A stretch of 64,000 bases of DNA from Gilliamella sp. wkB7 (GCF_001693435.1 NZ_CM004509.1:992001-1056000); one strand, 5' to 3'. Positions 17,903-29,851 are shown, counted from the first letter of the stretch. The notes: generated by a model not told the origin, from the letters alone. Program-made: numbers and translations.

Positions 17903-19539
17903 TACTTTTTACCTTTCGCTTTCGGTTCTTGGTCTTTCTTATTTGGAGCAGAGAAAATCAACGCATTACTTTTATCATTAAGTGTATTAAGTAATGGTGT
18001 TAATTCATCCATCATTTGTTGAACTTTTTGCAGACTTTCATTCATTTGCTTATTAAGTTCTGAACCTGGTTGTATACCTTTCAGGGTTTCGTTTAACGTT
18101 CTTAACGTTTCTTGTAGATCGCCAGGCATATTTTGCATTTCATTACTTGCCATAATTTGATTTAATGAATTCATTAAGCGCTGAGTTGAAGCTAACGATT
18201 TATTAAATTCCGTCATGGTATTATTCAGTGGTAAATTATTGAAATTGTCTAATAACTGCATCACTTTGGCTTGAATCTGTGCAATACCTGTTGATGTTGT
18301 TTCTATAGTGTCATAACCATAAAGACTGCTTGATTTGGCGTTATATTTATTTTTTAATTCAGGATAAAAATCAAGATCAATAAAAAGCGCGCCTGTAAAC
18401 ATATTTGAAGTTTTTAAAGAAGCTCTTAAGCCATTTTTTTGCTCATCCATAATTATGGTAGCAATATCAATCTTTTCATCAACCAACTCAGATAAGCGAT
18501 CGGGCTCGATCCTAATTAATACGGGTACTTTTTGATTTAAAATAAATGTTTTATTTAACATTTCAGCTGTATAAAATGGTACTTTAGATACCGTACCTAG
18601 TCGAATACCATGATACTCAACAGGCGCACCTTCAACCAATCCAGATATGGATTCAGAAAGCATAATCAGAAACTCTTTATATTCTGTATATTGTGAATCT
18701 TGAATTGATTTTTTATCCTCATATAATTTATATACAGCATGTTGCTCAGCTGGTGCACCTAATTTAGAACCATCAGGTAAATCAAAACTTATGCCGCCGG
18801 ACATTAATACATCTAAAGAAGGCACGTTAAGACTGGCACCCGATGAAGAAAATGCTAAATCAATGCCTCCTTCTTTCCAAAAACGAACATTTTGAGTTAC
18901 TAAAGCATCATAAGGTTTGGTGATAAAAATTTGATATTTCATTTTACGCGAATCAATATCAAATTCTGAAGTTTCAACATTACCTACACGATAACCATGA
19001 AACATCACAGATGCTCCACGCGGAATCACACCGTTTTGATCACTTTCAAGATTAACTCGAATGCCTTTAATACTTGGGTCTGATAATGGCGGGTTATCTG
19101 ATAGTATAAATGGATTATTTTTGAAACTATGTGTATCGTTGCCGGATGCTAACTCAATATAAACACCAGATAAAATAGTACCTAAACCTGTTACACCATC
19201 ACGACCAATCTCTGGTTTGACAACCCAAAAAATAGAGTCATTTTTAAGAAGTGGTTCCATATCATTATAGATTCGACCTTTAATGACCACTTTTTCAAAA
19301 TCTTTTGATAACGTTACTTCATCGACAATACCGATATCAACACTGCGGTTTTTAATAACGGTTTTACCTGCAACAATACCACTTGCATCTTTGGCAAGTA
19401 AGGTAAAAGAAGTCCCTCTATCAGCAAAATGAGAATAGATGATCCAAAGACCAACAATTGCAGTAACGATCGGAATAATCCATATCGCCGAAATGGCTCT
19501 AATTTTAATGATTTTCGCTAATTTACTTGATGTTGCCAT
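17902..19539 (-). CDS. pqiB: Intermembrane MCE-domain protein PqiB
   Basis: PqiB is an inner-membrane-anchored protein that forms a periplasm-spanning tube of stacked MCE rings for lipid movement. One membrane helix lies at about residues 14-34. Three MCE domains follow (around 42-135, 158-230 and 285-395), each with the GxxVxxxGxxVG type core, for example MFHGYRVGNVE and VEYHGIRLGTVS. The C-terminal part from about 410 is a long coiled-coil needle rich in Leu, Asn and Gln. At 545 residues it equals E. coli PqiB. Confidence 0.94.
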   Translation of the reverse strand: MATSSKLAKIIKIRAISAIWIIPIVTAIVGLWIIYSHFADRGTSFTLLAKDASGIVAGKTVIKNRSVDIGIVDEVTLSKDFEKVVIKGRIYNDMEPLLKNDSIFWVVKPEIGRDGVTGLGTILSGVYIELASGNDTHSFKNNPFILSDNPPLSDPSIKGIRVNLESDQNGVIPRGASVMFHGYRVGNVETSEFDIDSRKMKYQIFITKPYDALVTQNVRFWKEGGIDLAFSSSGASLNVPSLDVLMSGGISFDLPDGSKLGAPAEQHAVYKLYEDKKSIQDSQYTEYKEFLIMLSESISGLVEGAPVEYHGIRLGTVSKVPFYTAEMLNKTFILNQKVPVLIRIEPDRLSELVDEKIDIATIIMDEQKNGLRASLKTSNMFTGALFIDLDFYPELKNKYNAKSSSLYGYDTIETTSTGIAQIQAKVMQLLDNFNNLPLNNTMTEFNKSLASTQRLMNSLNQIMASNEMQNMPGDLQETLRTLNETLKGIQPGSELNKQMNESLQKVQQMMDELTPLLNTLNDKSNALIFSAPNKKDQEPKAKGKK

Positions 19540-19546
19540 AGTGTTC

Positions 19547-20800
19547 CTATTTATTATAACTTTTATTTGGAGAATGATCCCAAATTAAACGCGGATCAAA
19601 TTTTTGCGATGCAATCATAGTGATAATCACAACAGTTGCGAAAAATGTAACACCTATATCAGGATAAACCCCCATCATTTGTTGATTTCTAACTAGTGAA
19701 CAAACAACTGATACAACAAATATATCAATCATTGACCATTTACCAATAAATTCTACCGCTCCATATAGTTTTTTCATTTTTAAGCAATTATGTTTATTTT
19801 TCTTTTTCACAGCTATTGCAAAATAGCAAAGCCAACTTAATGAAATTATTTTCAAAATTGGAATAACTATGCTGGCAATAAAAATAACTAATGCCACAGG
19901 TACATCACCCGCCTGCCACATATAAATAACACCATCCATAATTGTCGACGTTGACGGTGAACCAAAAACGACTGTTATCATGATCCCAAATACATTTGCA
20001 GGAATATAAATAATTAGTGAAGTGACCAATAATGCTATCGTCCATTGTATTTTGTCACGATTTCTTACGGCACTTTTTTGTTTACATCTTGGGCATTTAG
20101 CATAGGCGATTGGCATCATAGCATGACAACAACCACACAGCTTCAAATTTTGACTAATTGCCGTCTTACCAACTTTTAATGGTGCTTGAGCAAAATTATT
20201 GGTATGAATCTCTTCCCAAATTGTTTCAGGTGAAAAAATTACTTGTGCTTTTATATAAAAAAATACAAATAAACAAAATGCCCAAAAGGTACTTGTAACA
20301 CCTATACTGCCATAGCTCATTAATTTTACAAAGCTAACCAAAATGCCTGTTATAAATATTTCAGGCATACACCAATGTTTAAATTTTTCATAAATAATTA
20401 ATAAATCTCTTTTGCGATATTTTGACATTGTAAACTTGGAACAAAGCAAACTAATAATTAATAGATTTATTATGGGAAAAATTAAAACAAATAAAATAAA
20501 TAGCGCTGAAATATAACTATATTTATCATAGAAGAGCGTCTTGGGTATATCTAAAACACTTACACCATTAAAATTACCGACTAGGCGAATATCAATAAAA
20601 ATAAAACCACAAGCAACAATAATCATAATGAGTGAACAAAAAGCATACATTGCGGCTCGAAATTTCATATTAATGCTTTTTTTGGCTAATGTGGTATTAC
20701 AACGAGGACATATAGCTTTATGCCCTATTGTTATATCGGATAATTCTATGATCAAATCGCAGTGTGAGCATAAAACATATTGTTGCTTATCAACAGCCAT
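19547..20800 (-). CDS. pqiA: Inner-membrane PqiA protein
   Basis: PqiA is the polytopic inner-membrane partner of PqiB. Two cytoplasmic zinc-ribbon segments are visible, one at the start (CSHC at about 11-14, then CPRCN at about 32-36) and one in the middle (CGCCHAM with CPRCKQK). Each precedes a block of four predicted membrane helices, which is the duplicated PqiA layout. The 417 residues are normal. It is the first gene of pqiABC. No recognisable promoter element such as SoxS or a sigma-S motif could be assigned upstream. Confidence 0.93.
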   Translation of the reverse strand: MAVDKQQYVLCSHCDLIIELSDITIGHKAICPRCNTTLAKKSINMKFRAAMYAFCSLIMIIVACGFIFIDIRLVGNFNGVSVLDIPKTLFYDKYSYISALFILFVLIFPIINLLIISLLCSKFTMSKYRKRDLLIIYEKFKHWCMPEIFITGILVSFVKLMSYGSIGVTSTFWAFCLFVFFYIKAQVIFSPETIWEEIHTNNFAQAPLKVGKTAISQNLKLCGCCHAMMPIAYAKCPRCKQKSAVRNRDKIQWTIALLVTSLIIYIPANVFGIMITVVFGSPSTSTIMDGVIYMWQAGDVPVALVIFIASIVIPILKIISLSWLCYFAIAVKKKNKHNCLKMKKLYGAVEFIGKWSMIDIFVVSVVCSLVRNQQMMGVYPDIGVTFFATVVIITMIASQKFDPRLIWDHSPNKSYNK

Positions 20801-21285
20801 TATTTCCCTTTAATTTGATAATTATTTTAAATGTAAAGATGTTTCAGATTAGCATAACCTTTAAGTAAATAATTGGTAAATTACTTTTACTCAATTTCAA
20901 GTGGGATAACTACTTTTAATATACAACAATGACTAAAACTTCTTCTTTACTAATCATATCAAATGCCATTTTTTTATGAAAGTATTACCTACCCTCATTA
21001 GCATAATTTGATTATTTGATTTTGAGTATTTCAGTTGGTTGAGCAATATTTTCTACAAGCTAAATTTAAAATCTCATCTCAAAGATAAAATGCATAAAAT
21101 CTCATAATAACCTTATACAAAATTATATCACTATTGAATCCATTTATCGGTTTAAATTTAATCTTGAATATTATCGTTTCGTCACCATTTGTTACAATCA
21201 AACAAACAATAACCAGTAATATTTTGAAAAAAATTGTGAAGCATTTCCCATTATTAACTAAATGATTATTGGATATAAAAAAAAC
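20801..21285. other. Intergenic region between pqiA and recA
   Basis: About 485 bases of AT-rich sequence between two divergent transcription units. No coding frame with a ribosome site, no tRNA and no strong hairpin was found. The pqiA promoter must lie at its left end but no convincing hexamer pair was seen. Confidence 0.4.
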
Positions 21286-21313
21286 TTGATACTGTATAAC
21301 AATACAGTATAAT
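21286..21313 (+). promoter_or_regulatory. recA promoter with LexA (SOS) box in the spacer
   Basis: The -35 is TTGATA (21286-21291) and the -10 is TATAAT (21308-21313), 16 bases apart. A LexA box, CTGT-N8-ACAG within TACTGTATAACAATACAGTA (21290-21309), fills the spacer. A second palindrome, GTATAT-CA-ATATAC (21314-21327), covers the expected start-point region and may be a weak extra site. RNA polymerase and LexA cannot occupy this region together. Confidence 0.9.
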
Positions 21314-21349
21314 GTATATCAATATACTAACTCATTGGAATTTTATAAT

Positions 21350-22396
21350 ATGAACGAAAACAAACAACGAGCACTTTCAGCTGCATTAAGTCAAATAGAA
21401 AAACAATTTGGTAAAGGTTCTATTATGCGTTTAGGGGATACCCAAACGTTAGATGTTGATTCTGTCTCTACTGGATCTTTAGGACTCGATATTGCATTAG
21501 GTATTGGCGGCTTACCAATGGGTCGAATCGTTGAAATTTTTGGACCAGAATCATCAGGTAAGACAACATTAACTTTATCAGTTATCGCCCAAGCGCAAAA
21601 AGAAGGTAAAACATGTGCATTTATTGATGCTGAACATGCTTTAGATCCAATTTATGCGGCTAAACTAGGTGTGCAAGTTGATGATCTATTAGTTTCTCAG
21701 CCTGATACTGGTGAACAGGCACTTGAAATTTGTGATGCCTTAGTTCGTTCTGGTGCTGTTGATGTTATTATTGTTGACTCAGTAGCGGCATTAACACCTA
21801 AAGCAGAAATTGAAGGCGAAATGGGTGATTCTCATATGGGATTACAAGCTCGCTTAATGTCACAAGCTTTACGTAAATTAACTGCAAATATTAAAAATGC
21901 TAACTGCTTAGTGGTATTTATTAACCAAATTCGTATGAAAATTGGTGTAATGTTTGGTAATCCAGAAACAACTACTGGCGGTAATGCACTTAAATTCTAT
22001 GCATCTGTTCGTTTAGATATTCGACGCATTGGCGCAGTAAAAGAAGGTGAAGATGTCATTGGTAGTGATACACGTGTAAAAGTTGTGAAAAATAAAGTTG
22101 CTGCACCATTTAGACAAGCTGAATTCCAGATTCTTTACGGTTGTGGTATTTCTAAAGAAGGTGAATTAATTGATCTAGGTGTTAAACATAAATTAGTTGA
22201 TAAAGCAGGTGCTTGGTATAGCTACAATGGTGAAAAAGTTGGTCAAGGCAAAGCGAATTCAATCAAATTTTTACAAGAACATCCAGAAATAGCCAAAGAG
22301 CTTGAAACAAAACTACGTGATTTATTATTAAATAGTCCTGCCGTTTTTGCTGCGGATGACGTAGATACTACATCGGAAGATGAAAGCTTTGAATAA
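21350..22396 (+). CDS. recA: Recombinase RecA
   Basis: RecA forms filaments on single-stranded DNA, drives strand exchange and triggers LexA self-cleavage. Walker A is GPESSGKT (residues 65-72); loop L2 and [20 protein letters not shown] are conserved. The acidic tail [13 protein letters not shown] is present. The ATG at 21350 is chosen: the preceding in-frame TTG at 21335 would add five residues absent from the family, and the GGAA ribosome site fits the ATG. The product is 348 residues. It is first in the recA-recX unit and under LexA control. Confidence 0.98.
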   Translation: MNENKQRALSAALSQIEKQFGKGSIMRLGDTQTLDVDSVSTGSLGLDIALGIGGLPMGRIVEIFGPESSGKTTLTLSVIAQAQKEGKTCAFIDAEHALDPIYAAKLGVQVDDLLVSQPDTGEQALEICDALVRSGAVDVIIVDSVAALTPKAEIEGEMGDSHMGLQARLMSQALRKLTANIKNANCLVVFINQIRMKIGVMFGNPETTTGGNALKFYASVRLDIRRIGAVKEGEDVIGSDTRVKVVKNKVAAPFRQAEFQILYGCGISKEGELIDLGVKHKLVDKAGAWYSYNGEKVGQGKANSIKFLQEHPEIAKELETKLRDLLLNSPAVFAADDVDTTSEDESFE

Positions 22397-22896
22397 TGGA
22401 CAAAAAACTCAATAAATTAATCTTAAATAAAGCTGTGCAATTACTTGCACAGCGCGATCATTCATCCTACGAACTAACGAATAAAATTATCCAATTTTTT
22501 ACAAAGAAAATAAAATGTTCAGAGGATGAATACTATGAGCAATTAAACCAACTTAGAATAGAAACCGCTGATGTAATTCAATATTGTACAAATCAAAATT
22601 GGATGAACGATACACAATATATTGAAAAATATATTGTTATGCGTGCTAATAAAGGTTATGGAAGATATAAAATTGCCATGGAATTAAAACAACGCGGTCT
22701 ATCCACTGACTTAATCCATGAACTTTTACGTATATTAGATATAAATTGGTCGTATAATGCCCATAAGCAATTATTAAAAAAATTTAAACAAGTTAATGTT
22801 AAAAATATCTCGGAAAAACAGAAAGTAATGCAATTTTTAGTTACTCGAGGTTATACTCAAGACGATATAAAAGATGTGTATATTTTATTGACTTAA
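22396..22896 (+). CDS. recX: RecA regulator RecX
   Basis: RecX binds RecA filaments and inhibits recombination and coprotease activity. It is a small all-helical protein of three-helix repeats. Features include LLAQRDHSSYELTNKI (about 17-32), the NWMNDTQYIEKYI segment and KGYGRYKIAMELKQRGL in the middle, and a C-terminal RGYTQDDI. The ATG overlaps the recA stop (TAATG), so it is translationally coupled and SOS-regulated. At 166 residues it is normal for RecX. Confidence 0.92.
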   Translation: MDKKLNKLILNKAVQLLAQRDHSSYELTNKIIQFFTKKIKCSEDEYYEQLNQLRIETADVIQYCTNQNWMNDTQYIEKYIVMRANKGYGRYKIAMELKQRGLSTDLIHELLRILDINWSYNAHKQLLKKFKQVNVKNISEKQKVMQFLVTRGYTQDDIKDVYILLT

Positions 22897-23108
22897 ATTT
22901 TGATAATATCTAAAATACACGAGAATTAAATTATTCAATACCCATTAGTTAAGCTCACTAAATCAATTTATTTTTCCTTTTATTTGCATGTAATATTAGC
23001 TAGACCAACTGTATTATAAAGAATATTTTACTTTTCTTTACTTTTCAACTTTAGTTGTAACAGGTATATTACTATGTTTAAAAATTTATCGTTTATATGG
23101 ATGCCTAA

Positions 23109-25742
23109 ATGAAAAGCACTGCAGAAATTCGTCAAACTTTTCTTGACTTTTTCAATAGCAAAGGACATGAAATTGTAGCAAGTAGTTCCCTTGTTCCTCA
23201 TAATGACCCAACGCTATTATTTACCAACGCTGGAATGAATCAGTTCAAGGATGTATTTCTAGGGATAGAAAAACGTCCTTATACCAGAGCAACAACGGCA
23301 CAACGCTGTGTTCGCGCTGGAGGTAAACACAATGATTTGGATAATGTGGGTTATACTGCTCGACATCATACTTTTTTTGAAATGTTAGGAAACTTTAGTT
23401 TCGGTGACTATTTTAAACATGATGCGATTCATTTTGCTTGGGAGCTATTAACCAGTGAAAAATGGTTTAATCTTCCTAAAGAGAAATTAACCGTCACTGT
23501 TTATGAAACAGATGATGAAGCATACACAATTTGGGAAAAAGAAATTGGTATACCCAAAGAACGTATCGTGCGTATTGGCGACAACAAAGGGGCTCCCTAT
23601 GCTTCAGATAACTTCTGGCAAATGGGTGATACAGGACCATGTGGACCGTGTACAGAAATTTTTTATGATCATGGTGATCATATTTGGGGAGGACCTCCAG
23701 GCAGCCCAGAAGAAGATGGTGATCGTTTCATTGAAATTTGGAACATTGTCTTTATGCAGTTTAATCGTCATCCTGATGGCACAATGGAACCATTACCTAA
23801 GCCATCGGTCGATACGGGTATGGGCTTAGAAAGAATTGCTGCTGTATTACAACATGTTAATTCCAATTATGAAATCGATTTATTTAAGAAATTAATTCAT
23901 GATGCAGCACAAATAATTCAAACGAAAGATTTAGAAAGTAAATCTTTACGTGTTATTGCTGACCATATTCGTTCTTGTGCATTTTTAATTTCTGATGGTG
24001 TATTGCCTTCTAATGAAGGTCGCGGCTATGTTTTACGTCGCATTATTCGACGGGCTGTGCGTCATGGACATATGTTAGGTGCTAAAGGAATATTCTTCTA
24101 CAAATTAGTTAAGCCTCTTATTGATGTAATGGGAAGTGCAGCAGTTGAATTAGCGAAAAATCAAAAAATAGTTGAAGATGCACTTAAAATTGAAGAAGAG
24201 CAATTCTTAAAAACATTAGAACGAGGATTGTTTTTACTTGATCAAGAATTGGTTAAAATCACCGATTCGGTATTACCCGGCGATGTTGCATTTAAACTTT
24301 ACGATACATTTGGTTTTCCATTAGATTTAACCGCAGATGTATGTCGCGAAAAAAATATTACCATTGATGAAGATGGATTTAATCAATGCATGGAAGAACA
24401 ACGTAAACGTGCTCGTGAATCAAGTGCTTTTAGTGTTGACTATAGCAATGTGATTAAACTTGATGATAAAACCGAATTTTTAGGTTATCAAGCTACCGAA
24501 GCATCAGGGAAAGTAATTGCCATTTTCCAAAATGGTAAAAAAGTAGAAAGCGCCAATGCTGGTGAAGAAGCTATTATCATCTTAGATAAGACGCCATTTT
24601 ATGGAGAATCAGGCGGACAAATTGGTGATAAAGGTTTATTAACTTCTGCAAACGCCGAATTTACTGTTTTAGATAGCCAAAAATATGGCAAAAGCATTGG
24701 CCATATCGGTAACCTTGTTAAAGGCTCCCTTAAAGTTGGTGACTTAGTAACAGCGGCAATTGATATTGAGTTAAGAGAACGTATTAGACGTAATCATTCA
24801 GCTACCCATTTATTACAAGCTGCATTACAACAAATTTTAGGTAACCATGTTCATCAAAAAGGTTCTCTAGTGAATGATAGTTATCTACGTTTTGATTTCT
24901 CGCATAATCAAAGCATCACGCAAGAACAAATTGTTGAAATTGAAAATCTAGTTAACCAACAAATTCGTTGTAATCTACCTGTTGACGTTGAACTGATGCC
25001 AATAGATGAAGCTAGAAATAAAGGGGCAATGGCGCTATTTGGTGAAAAATATGAAGAGATTGTTCGTGTTCTAACTATGGGCGATTTCTCAATTGAATTA
25101 TGTGGTGGTACTCATGTAGATAGAACGGGCGATATAGGTTTATTTAAAATAATATCTGAATCAAGCATTGCTTCTGGAGTTCGCCGTATTGAGGCAACCT
25201 CTGGGCAAAATGCGATGGATTTTATACACCATGAAGCAAATTTATTAAACCAAATTGCACAATTGGTTAAAAGCGATAAATCAGCAGTTTTAGTTCGTGT
25301 AGAGCAGTTGCTTGAACAAACTAAACTACTTGAAAAAAACATCGAGCAATTAAAGGCGCAAAAAGCTAGCCAACAAAGCGCACAATTAATTAATCAATGT
25401 GAAAAAATCAATAATAAAAATTTACTAATTGCTAAAGTTGAAAATGTCGAGGCAAAAGTATTACGTACTATGATTGATGATCTTAAAAATCAATTAAAAA
25501 CAGGAGTAATTATTTTGGCTGCTGTTAATAATGACAAAATCAACTTAGCCGCTGGCGTAACAAATGATTTAATCAATATTGTCAAAGCTGGCGAATTAGT
25601 TTCCCAATTAGCATTAAAAGTAGGTGGTAAAGGCGGTGGGCGGCCTGATTTCGCCCAAGCAGGTGGAATGGATCTCTCAGCATTACCAGAAGCATTGTCT
25701 TCAATGAAAAAGGAAATCAGTAATAAATTACAAGCAAGTTAG
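23109..25742 (+). CDS. alaS: Alanyl-tRNA synthetase
   Basis: AlaS charges tRNA-Ala and edits mis-acylated Ser and Gly. Domains in order are the class II catalytic core (about 1-240; [28 protein letters not shown]) and the tRNA-recognition region (to about 460). The editing domain follows, with zinc ligands in HSATHLL (near 563) and CGGTH (near 665), then the C-Ala domain ending [12 protein letters not shown]. The 877 residues are standard. The recA-recX-alaS-csrA order is the enterobacterial one. The gene starts at ATG 23109. Confidence 0.98.
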   Translation: MKSTAEIRQTFLDFFNSKGHEIVASSSLVPHNDPTLLFTNAGMNQFKDVFLGIEKRPYTRATTAQRCVRAGGKHNDLDNVGYTARHHTFFEMLGNFSFGDYFKHDAIHFAWELLTSEKWFNLPKEKLTVTVYETDDEAYTIWEKEIGIPKERIVRIGDNKGAPYASDNFWQMGDTGPCGPCTEIFYDHGDHIWGGPPGSPEEDGDRFIEIWNIVFMQFNRHPDGTMEPLPKPSVDTGMGLERIAAVLQHVNSNYEIDLFKKLIHDAAQIIQTKDLESKSLRVIADHIRSCAFLISDGVLPSNEGRGYVLRRIIRRAVRHGHMLGAKGIFFYKLVKPLIDVMGSAAVELAKNQKIVEDALKIEEEQFLKTLERGLFLLDQELVKITDSVLPGDVAFKLYDTFGFPLDLTADVCREKNITIDEDGFNQCMEEQRKRARESSAFSVDYSNVIKLDDKTEFLGYQATEASGKVIAIFQNGKKVESANAGEEAIIILDKTPFYGESGGQIGDKGLLTSANAEFTVLDSQKYGKSIGHIGNLVKGSLKVGDLVTAAIDIELRERIRRNHSATHLLQAALQQILGNHVHQKGSLVNDSYLRFDFSHNQSITQEQIVEIENLVNQQIRCNLPVDVELMPIDEARNKGAMALFGEKYEEIVRVLTMGDFSIELCGGTHVDRTGDIGLFKIISESSIASGVRRIEATSGQNAMDFIHHEANLLNQIAQLVKSDKSAVLVRVEQLLEQTKLLEKNIEQLKAQKASQQSAQLINQCEKINNKNLLIAKVENVEAKVLRTMIDDLKNQLKTGVIILAAVNNDKINLAAGVTNDLINIVKAGELVSQLALKVGGKGGGRPDFAQAGGMDLSALPEALSSMKKEISNKLQAS

Positions 25743-25894
25743 CCAGATATATTCCAGTATTGGTTAATAAGATATTTATTAATCGAATATTTGAATATTT
25801 CTGTAAAATTCCGTCTTTCTGTCTTATTGATGGGGGGCTGACGAAGCTATATCTTAAAATTGTGATGTATACTTAACTGATATTAGGAGATCTA

Positions 25895-26095
25895 ATGTTA
25901 ATTTTAACTAGGAGAGTAGGTGAAACACTAATTATTGGTGATGATGTTGTTATTACTATTCTTGGCGTGAAGGGTAATCAAGTCAGAATCGGTATTAATG
26001 CACCTAAAGAAGTCTCAATTCATCGAGAAGAGATATACAATAGAATTCATCAATCTCAGAACAAAAATGATGAATTACCTGAGCCCAAAGAGTAA
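25895..26095 (+). CDS. csrA: Carbon storage regulator CsrA
   Basis: CsrA is a homodimeric RNA-binding protein that blocks translation at GGA-containing leaders. The N-terminus [18 protein letters not shown], the middle [19 protein letters not shown] and the length of 66 residues are diagnostic. An AGGAG ribosome site lies 7 bases before the ATG. It stands between alaS and the tRNA-Ser/Arg cluster, as in enterobacteria. Confidence 0.98.
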   Translation: MLILTRRVGETLIIGDDVVITILGVKGNQVRIGINAPKEVSIHREEIYNRIHQSQNKNDELPEPKE

Positions 26096-26142
26096 TATTG
26101 GGCACGAAATAAACAACTAGCACGCGTAAGCAAAAAAATTGT

Positions 26143-26170
26143 TTGACTTATTTTTTGTAAAACGTAATAT
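26143..26170 (+). promoter_or_regulatory. Promoter of the tRNA cluster
   Basis: TTGACT (26143-26148), a 16-base spacer and TAATAT (26165-26170) are followed by GTGCGCC. A GC-rich discriminator in such AT-rich DNA is typical of stringently controlled stable-RNA promoters. It would drive the four tRNAs downstream. Confidence 0.65.
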
Positions 26171-26221
26171 GTGCGCCACGACATTATGATTTTGTTGTTC
26201 AAGCAAAGTCATAATGTTTTT

Positions 26222-26314
26222 GGTGAGATGGCCGAGAGGCTGAAGGCGCTCCCCTGCTAAGGGAGTATGCGGTCAAAAGCTGCATCGAGGGTTCGAATCC
26301 CTCTCTCACCGCCA
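26222..26314 (+). tRNA. tRNA-Ser (anticodon GCT)
   Basis: 93 bases including an encoded CCA. The acceptor stem GGTGAGA/TCTCACC, the anticodon loop CTGCTAA with GCT, and a long class II variable arm (TATGCGGTCAAAAGCTGCATC) identify tRNA-Ser reading AGC/AGU. It is the serV equivalent beside csrA. Confidence 0.95.
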
Positions 26315-26333
26315 TTTTAAAAAATTAAAATAT

Positions 26334-26410
26334 GCATCCGTAGCTCAGCTGGATAGAGTACCCGGCTACGAACCGGGCGGTCAGGGGTTCGAATCCCTTC
26401 GGATGCACCA
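26334..26410 (+). tRNA. tRNA-Arg (anticodon ACG), copy 1
   Basis: 77 bases with encoded CCA. The acceptor stem is GCATCCG/CGGATGC, the anticodon stem CCCGG/CCGGG and the loop CTACGAA. The ACG wobble base would be deaminated to inosine and read CGU, CGC and CGA. It is the equivalent of the argVYZQ genes. Confidence 0.96.
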
Positions 26411-26428
26411 TTTTAACAAATTCAAAAC

Positions 26429-26505
26429 GCATCCGTAGCTCAGCTGGATAGAGTACCCGGCTACGAACCGGGCGGTCAGGGGTTCGAATCCCTTCGGATG
26501 CACCA
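26429..26505 (+). tRNA. tRNA-Arg (anticodon ACG), copy 2
   Basis: Identical in its 77 bases to the preceding tRNA-Arg, 18 bases downstream. It is a tandem duplicate in the same transcript. Confidence 0.96.
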
Positions 26506-26524
26506 TTTTTTTACGAACTTACAC

Positions 26525-26601
26525 GCATCCGTAGCTCAGCTGGATAGAGCACTCGGCTTCGAACCGAGCGGTCAGGGGTTCGAATCCCTTCGGGTGCGCC
26601 A
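26525..26601 (+). tRNA. tRNA-Arg (anticodon TCG), divergent third copy
   Basis: 77 bases with encoded CCA, clearly derived from the neighbouring ACG copies but with anticodon loop CTTCGAA (TCG). The anticodon stem has changed as a pair to CTCGG/CCGAG. The D-stem has become fully Watson-Crick (GCTC/GAGC). The acceptor stem has one T-G pair (GCATCCG/CGGGTGC) and the discriminator is G instead of A. All stems remain intact, so it looks functional and would read CGA. Confidence 0.92.
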
Positions 26602-26742
26602 TTGCGGTTGAATCCCGATATAATTCTAGTATACTAAGCTCACAAAATTTAATATCTATAATCAATCTACTTTTTGATTTATATGTTTTGTTAACTATAT
26701 TAGAATAACTGTTAAAGTAGAAAGATATTTCCTTATTAATGA

Positions 26743-28050
<1,308 letters not shown>

Positions 28051-28082
28051 ATAAAATTTATCCCATTTCATTACATATAGAT

Positions 28083-28112
28083 AATAGCGCTAATCATTAG
28101 CGCTATTTTTTA
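28083..28112 (+). terminator. serS terminator
   Basis: AATAGCGCT and AGCGCTATT form a 9-base GC-centred stem around a 7-base loop, followed by a T run (28106-28111). Confidence 0.85.
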
Positions 28113-28129
28113 TTAACAAAGGTGAAAAA

Positions 28130-29026
28130 ATGATAAAGGGCGTTGCGCTTTCAATATTTGCATCATGTCTTTTTGGTTTACTCTATTACTACCCTGTTCT
28201 ATTACAACCATTGTCAGTTGTTGATATTTTTTGTTGGCGATTATTAACCTCCTTTCCTGCAATAATTATATTAATTATTGTCGAAAAACAGTGGTCAGCT
28301 ATTATCAATCTATTTATGCGAATTAAACAACAGCCACTGATTTTAATTGGTCTAATATTTTCTTCATTTTTGTTGACCATCCAAATGTTAATTTTTATTT
28401 GGGCTCCAATCAATGGACATGGATTATCAGCTTCATTAGGCTATTTTTTACTGCCATTAACGATGGTCGTTTTCGGGCAAATATTTTATAAAGAAAAGCT
28501 AAGTATTTTTCAAAAAATAGCAGTCGTGCTCGCCAGCATAGGTGTTGTTTTGGAAATTTATATAACTGGCGCTTTTTCGTGGGAAACAGCCGTTATTGCA
28601 TTGGGTTACCCAATTTACTTTATGACGCGCCGTAAATTGCAAATAGAGGGCATTTCAGGGACATTTTCCGATTTCTTTTTTATCTTTGTAGGCTGTCTTA
28701 TTTATTTTATTTTACACTATTCCTTTAATCAGGTTATAAGTGACCTATCTCACTTTCATATTTTTATTCCAATGCTCGGTATCATTACTGCCATTGCTTT
28801 TGCCATGTATTTTGTTGCTAGACGATTATTACCGCTTGGTTTATTTGGATTGCTGGGATATGTTGAGCCAGTACTGCTTACTCTTGTTTCGGTGTTATTT
28901 TTGCATGAATCGGTATCTAAAGAGCACATCGTTCCATATGGGCTTATTTGGTTATCCGTTTGTGTTTTGGCTTTAGAAGGTGGCATTTATCTATTACGTG
29001 CGGTAAGGCGCAAAAAATTAAGATAA
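28130..29026 (+). CDS. rarD: EamA-family transporter RarD
   Basis: This is a 298-residue inner-membrane protein with ten predicted helices arranged as two EamA/DMT halves. The RarD subfamily shows as GVALSIFASCLFGLLYYY at the start, DIFCWRLL near residue 33 and NGHGLSASLGYFLLPL in the middle. The second half has GLLGYVEPVLLTLVSV. The substrate of RarD proteins is not established. It is transcribed alone after the serS terminator and converges with pflA. Confidence 0.88.
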   Translation: MIKGVALSIFASCLFGLLYYYPVLLQPLSVVDIFCWRLLTSFPAIIILIIVEKQWSAIINLFMRIKQQPLILIGLIFSSFLLTIQMLIFIWAPINGHGLSASLGYFLLPLTMVVFGQIFYKEKLSIFQKIAVVLASIGVVLEIYITGAFSWETAVIALGYPIYFMTRRKLQIEGISGTFSDFFFIFVGCLIYFILHYSFNQVISDLSHFHIFIPMLGIITAIAFAMYFVARRLLPLGLFGLLGYVEPVLLTLVSVLFLHESVSKEHIVPYGLIWLSVCVLALEGGIYLLRAVRRKKLR

Positions 29027-29031
29027 ATGCA

Positions 29032-29058
29032 AATAAGGCACCATTATAGGTGCCTATT
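29032..29058. terminator. Weak hairpin between rarD and pflA
   Basis: AGGCACC and GGTGCCT pair over seven bases around ATTATA, extended by AA/TT beyond one bulged A, between the convergent genes. No clear T run follows on either strand, so it is a modest terminator candidate. Confidence 0.45.
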
Positions 29059-29074
29059 AAGTATTGGTAGGTTA

Positions 29075-29851
29075 TTACTTACTGAATGTTACTGGTTGAC
29101 CATAACTTTCTATAATCGCTTGGATTCTATCAAGTGTTTCACGAGGAGGCGCTTCTACTCCTTGTAATTTGTATTCATCCCCCATGGTATCCCATTTATA
29201 AGCGCCCATCTTATGATAAGGAAGTAGTTCCACTCGTTCAATATTATCCATACCTTCAATAAACTTACCCAGTAAATGTGCTGAGTCGTCATCGTCCGTC
29301 CATCCAGGAACCACTACGTAGCGGATCCAAGTCCGTTTATTAATTTTTTGTAGATGTTTGGCAAATTCAAGCACACGTTTATTAGGTACTCCAACAAGTT
29401 TTTGATGGATTTCATCATTAACTTGCTTCAAGTCAAGCATCACTAAATCTGTGACTTCTAAAAGATCATCAACCGTTTGGTCTAACTGTCTAGCATAACC
29501 ATTAGTATCTAAACATGTACTGATACCTTCTTCATGGCAGGCTTTAAACCATTCTGTGATAAATTCAGATTGTAAGGTAGCTTCGCCACCTGATGCTGTA
29601 ACACCACCGCCATTAGGCATGATAAAACTTTTATAAGAAACAATTTCTTTCATCAGTTCTTCAACAGTGACTTCTCGCCCTGCTTTTAAATCCCAAGTGT
29701 CACGATTATGGCAGTACAAACAGCGCATTAAACAGCCTTGAAAAAAAACAATGAAGCGAATTCCAGGACCATCAACGGTACCAAAGGATTCAAAAGAATG
29801 AATACGACCTTTTATAGGTAGTTTCGTTGTCATAATAATGTTTTGTTCCAT
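29075..29851 (-). CDS. pflA: Pyruvate formate-lyase activating enzyme
   Basis: This radical-SAM enzyme installs the glycyl radical on PflB. The iron-sulfur cysteines are Cys40, Cys44 and Cys47 ([10 protein letters not shown]). [13 protein letters not shown] follows for SAM binding. At 258 residues it is slightly longer than E. coli PflA at the N-terminus. ATG at 29851 is used; a second in-frame ATG at residue 7 cannot be excluded. It lies downstream of pflB after a terminator, so it probably also has its own promoter in the 260-base gap. Confidence 0.96.
   Translation of the reverse strand: MEQNIIMTTKLPIKGRIHSFESFGTVDGPGIRFIVFFQGCLMRCLYCHNRDTWDLKAGREVTVEELMKEIVSYKSFIMPNGGGVTASGGEATLQSEFITEWFKACHEEGISTCLDTNGYARQLDQTVDDLLEVTDLVMLDLKQVNDEIHQKLVGVPNKRVLEFAKHLQKINKRTWIRYVVVPGWTDDDDSAHLLGKFIEGMDNIERVELLPYHKMGAYKWDTMGDEYKLQGVEAPPRETLDRIQAIIESYGQPVTFSK

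Noticed and set aside
21335..21349. TTG start extending RecA by five residues
   Set aside because: The ATG at 21350 has the ribosome site and gives the family N-terminus.
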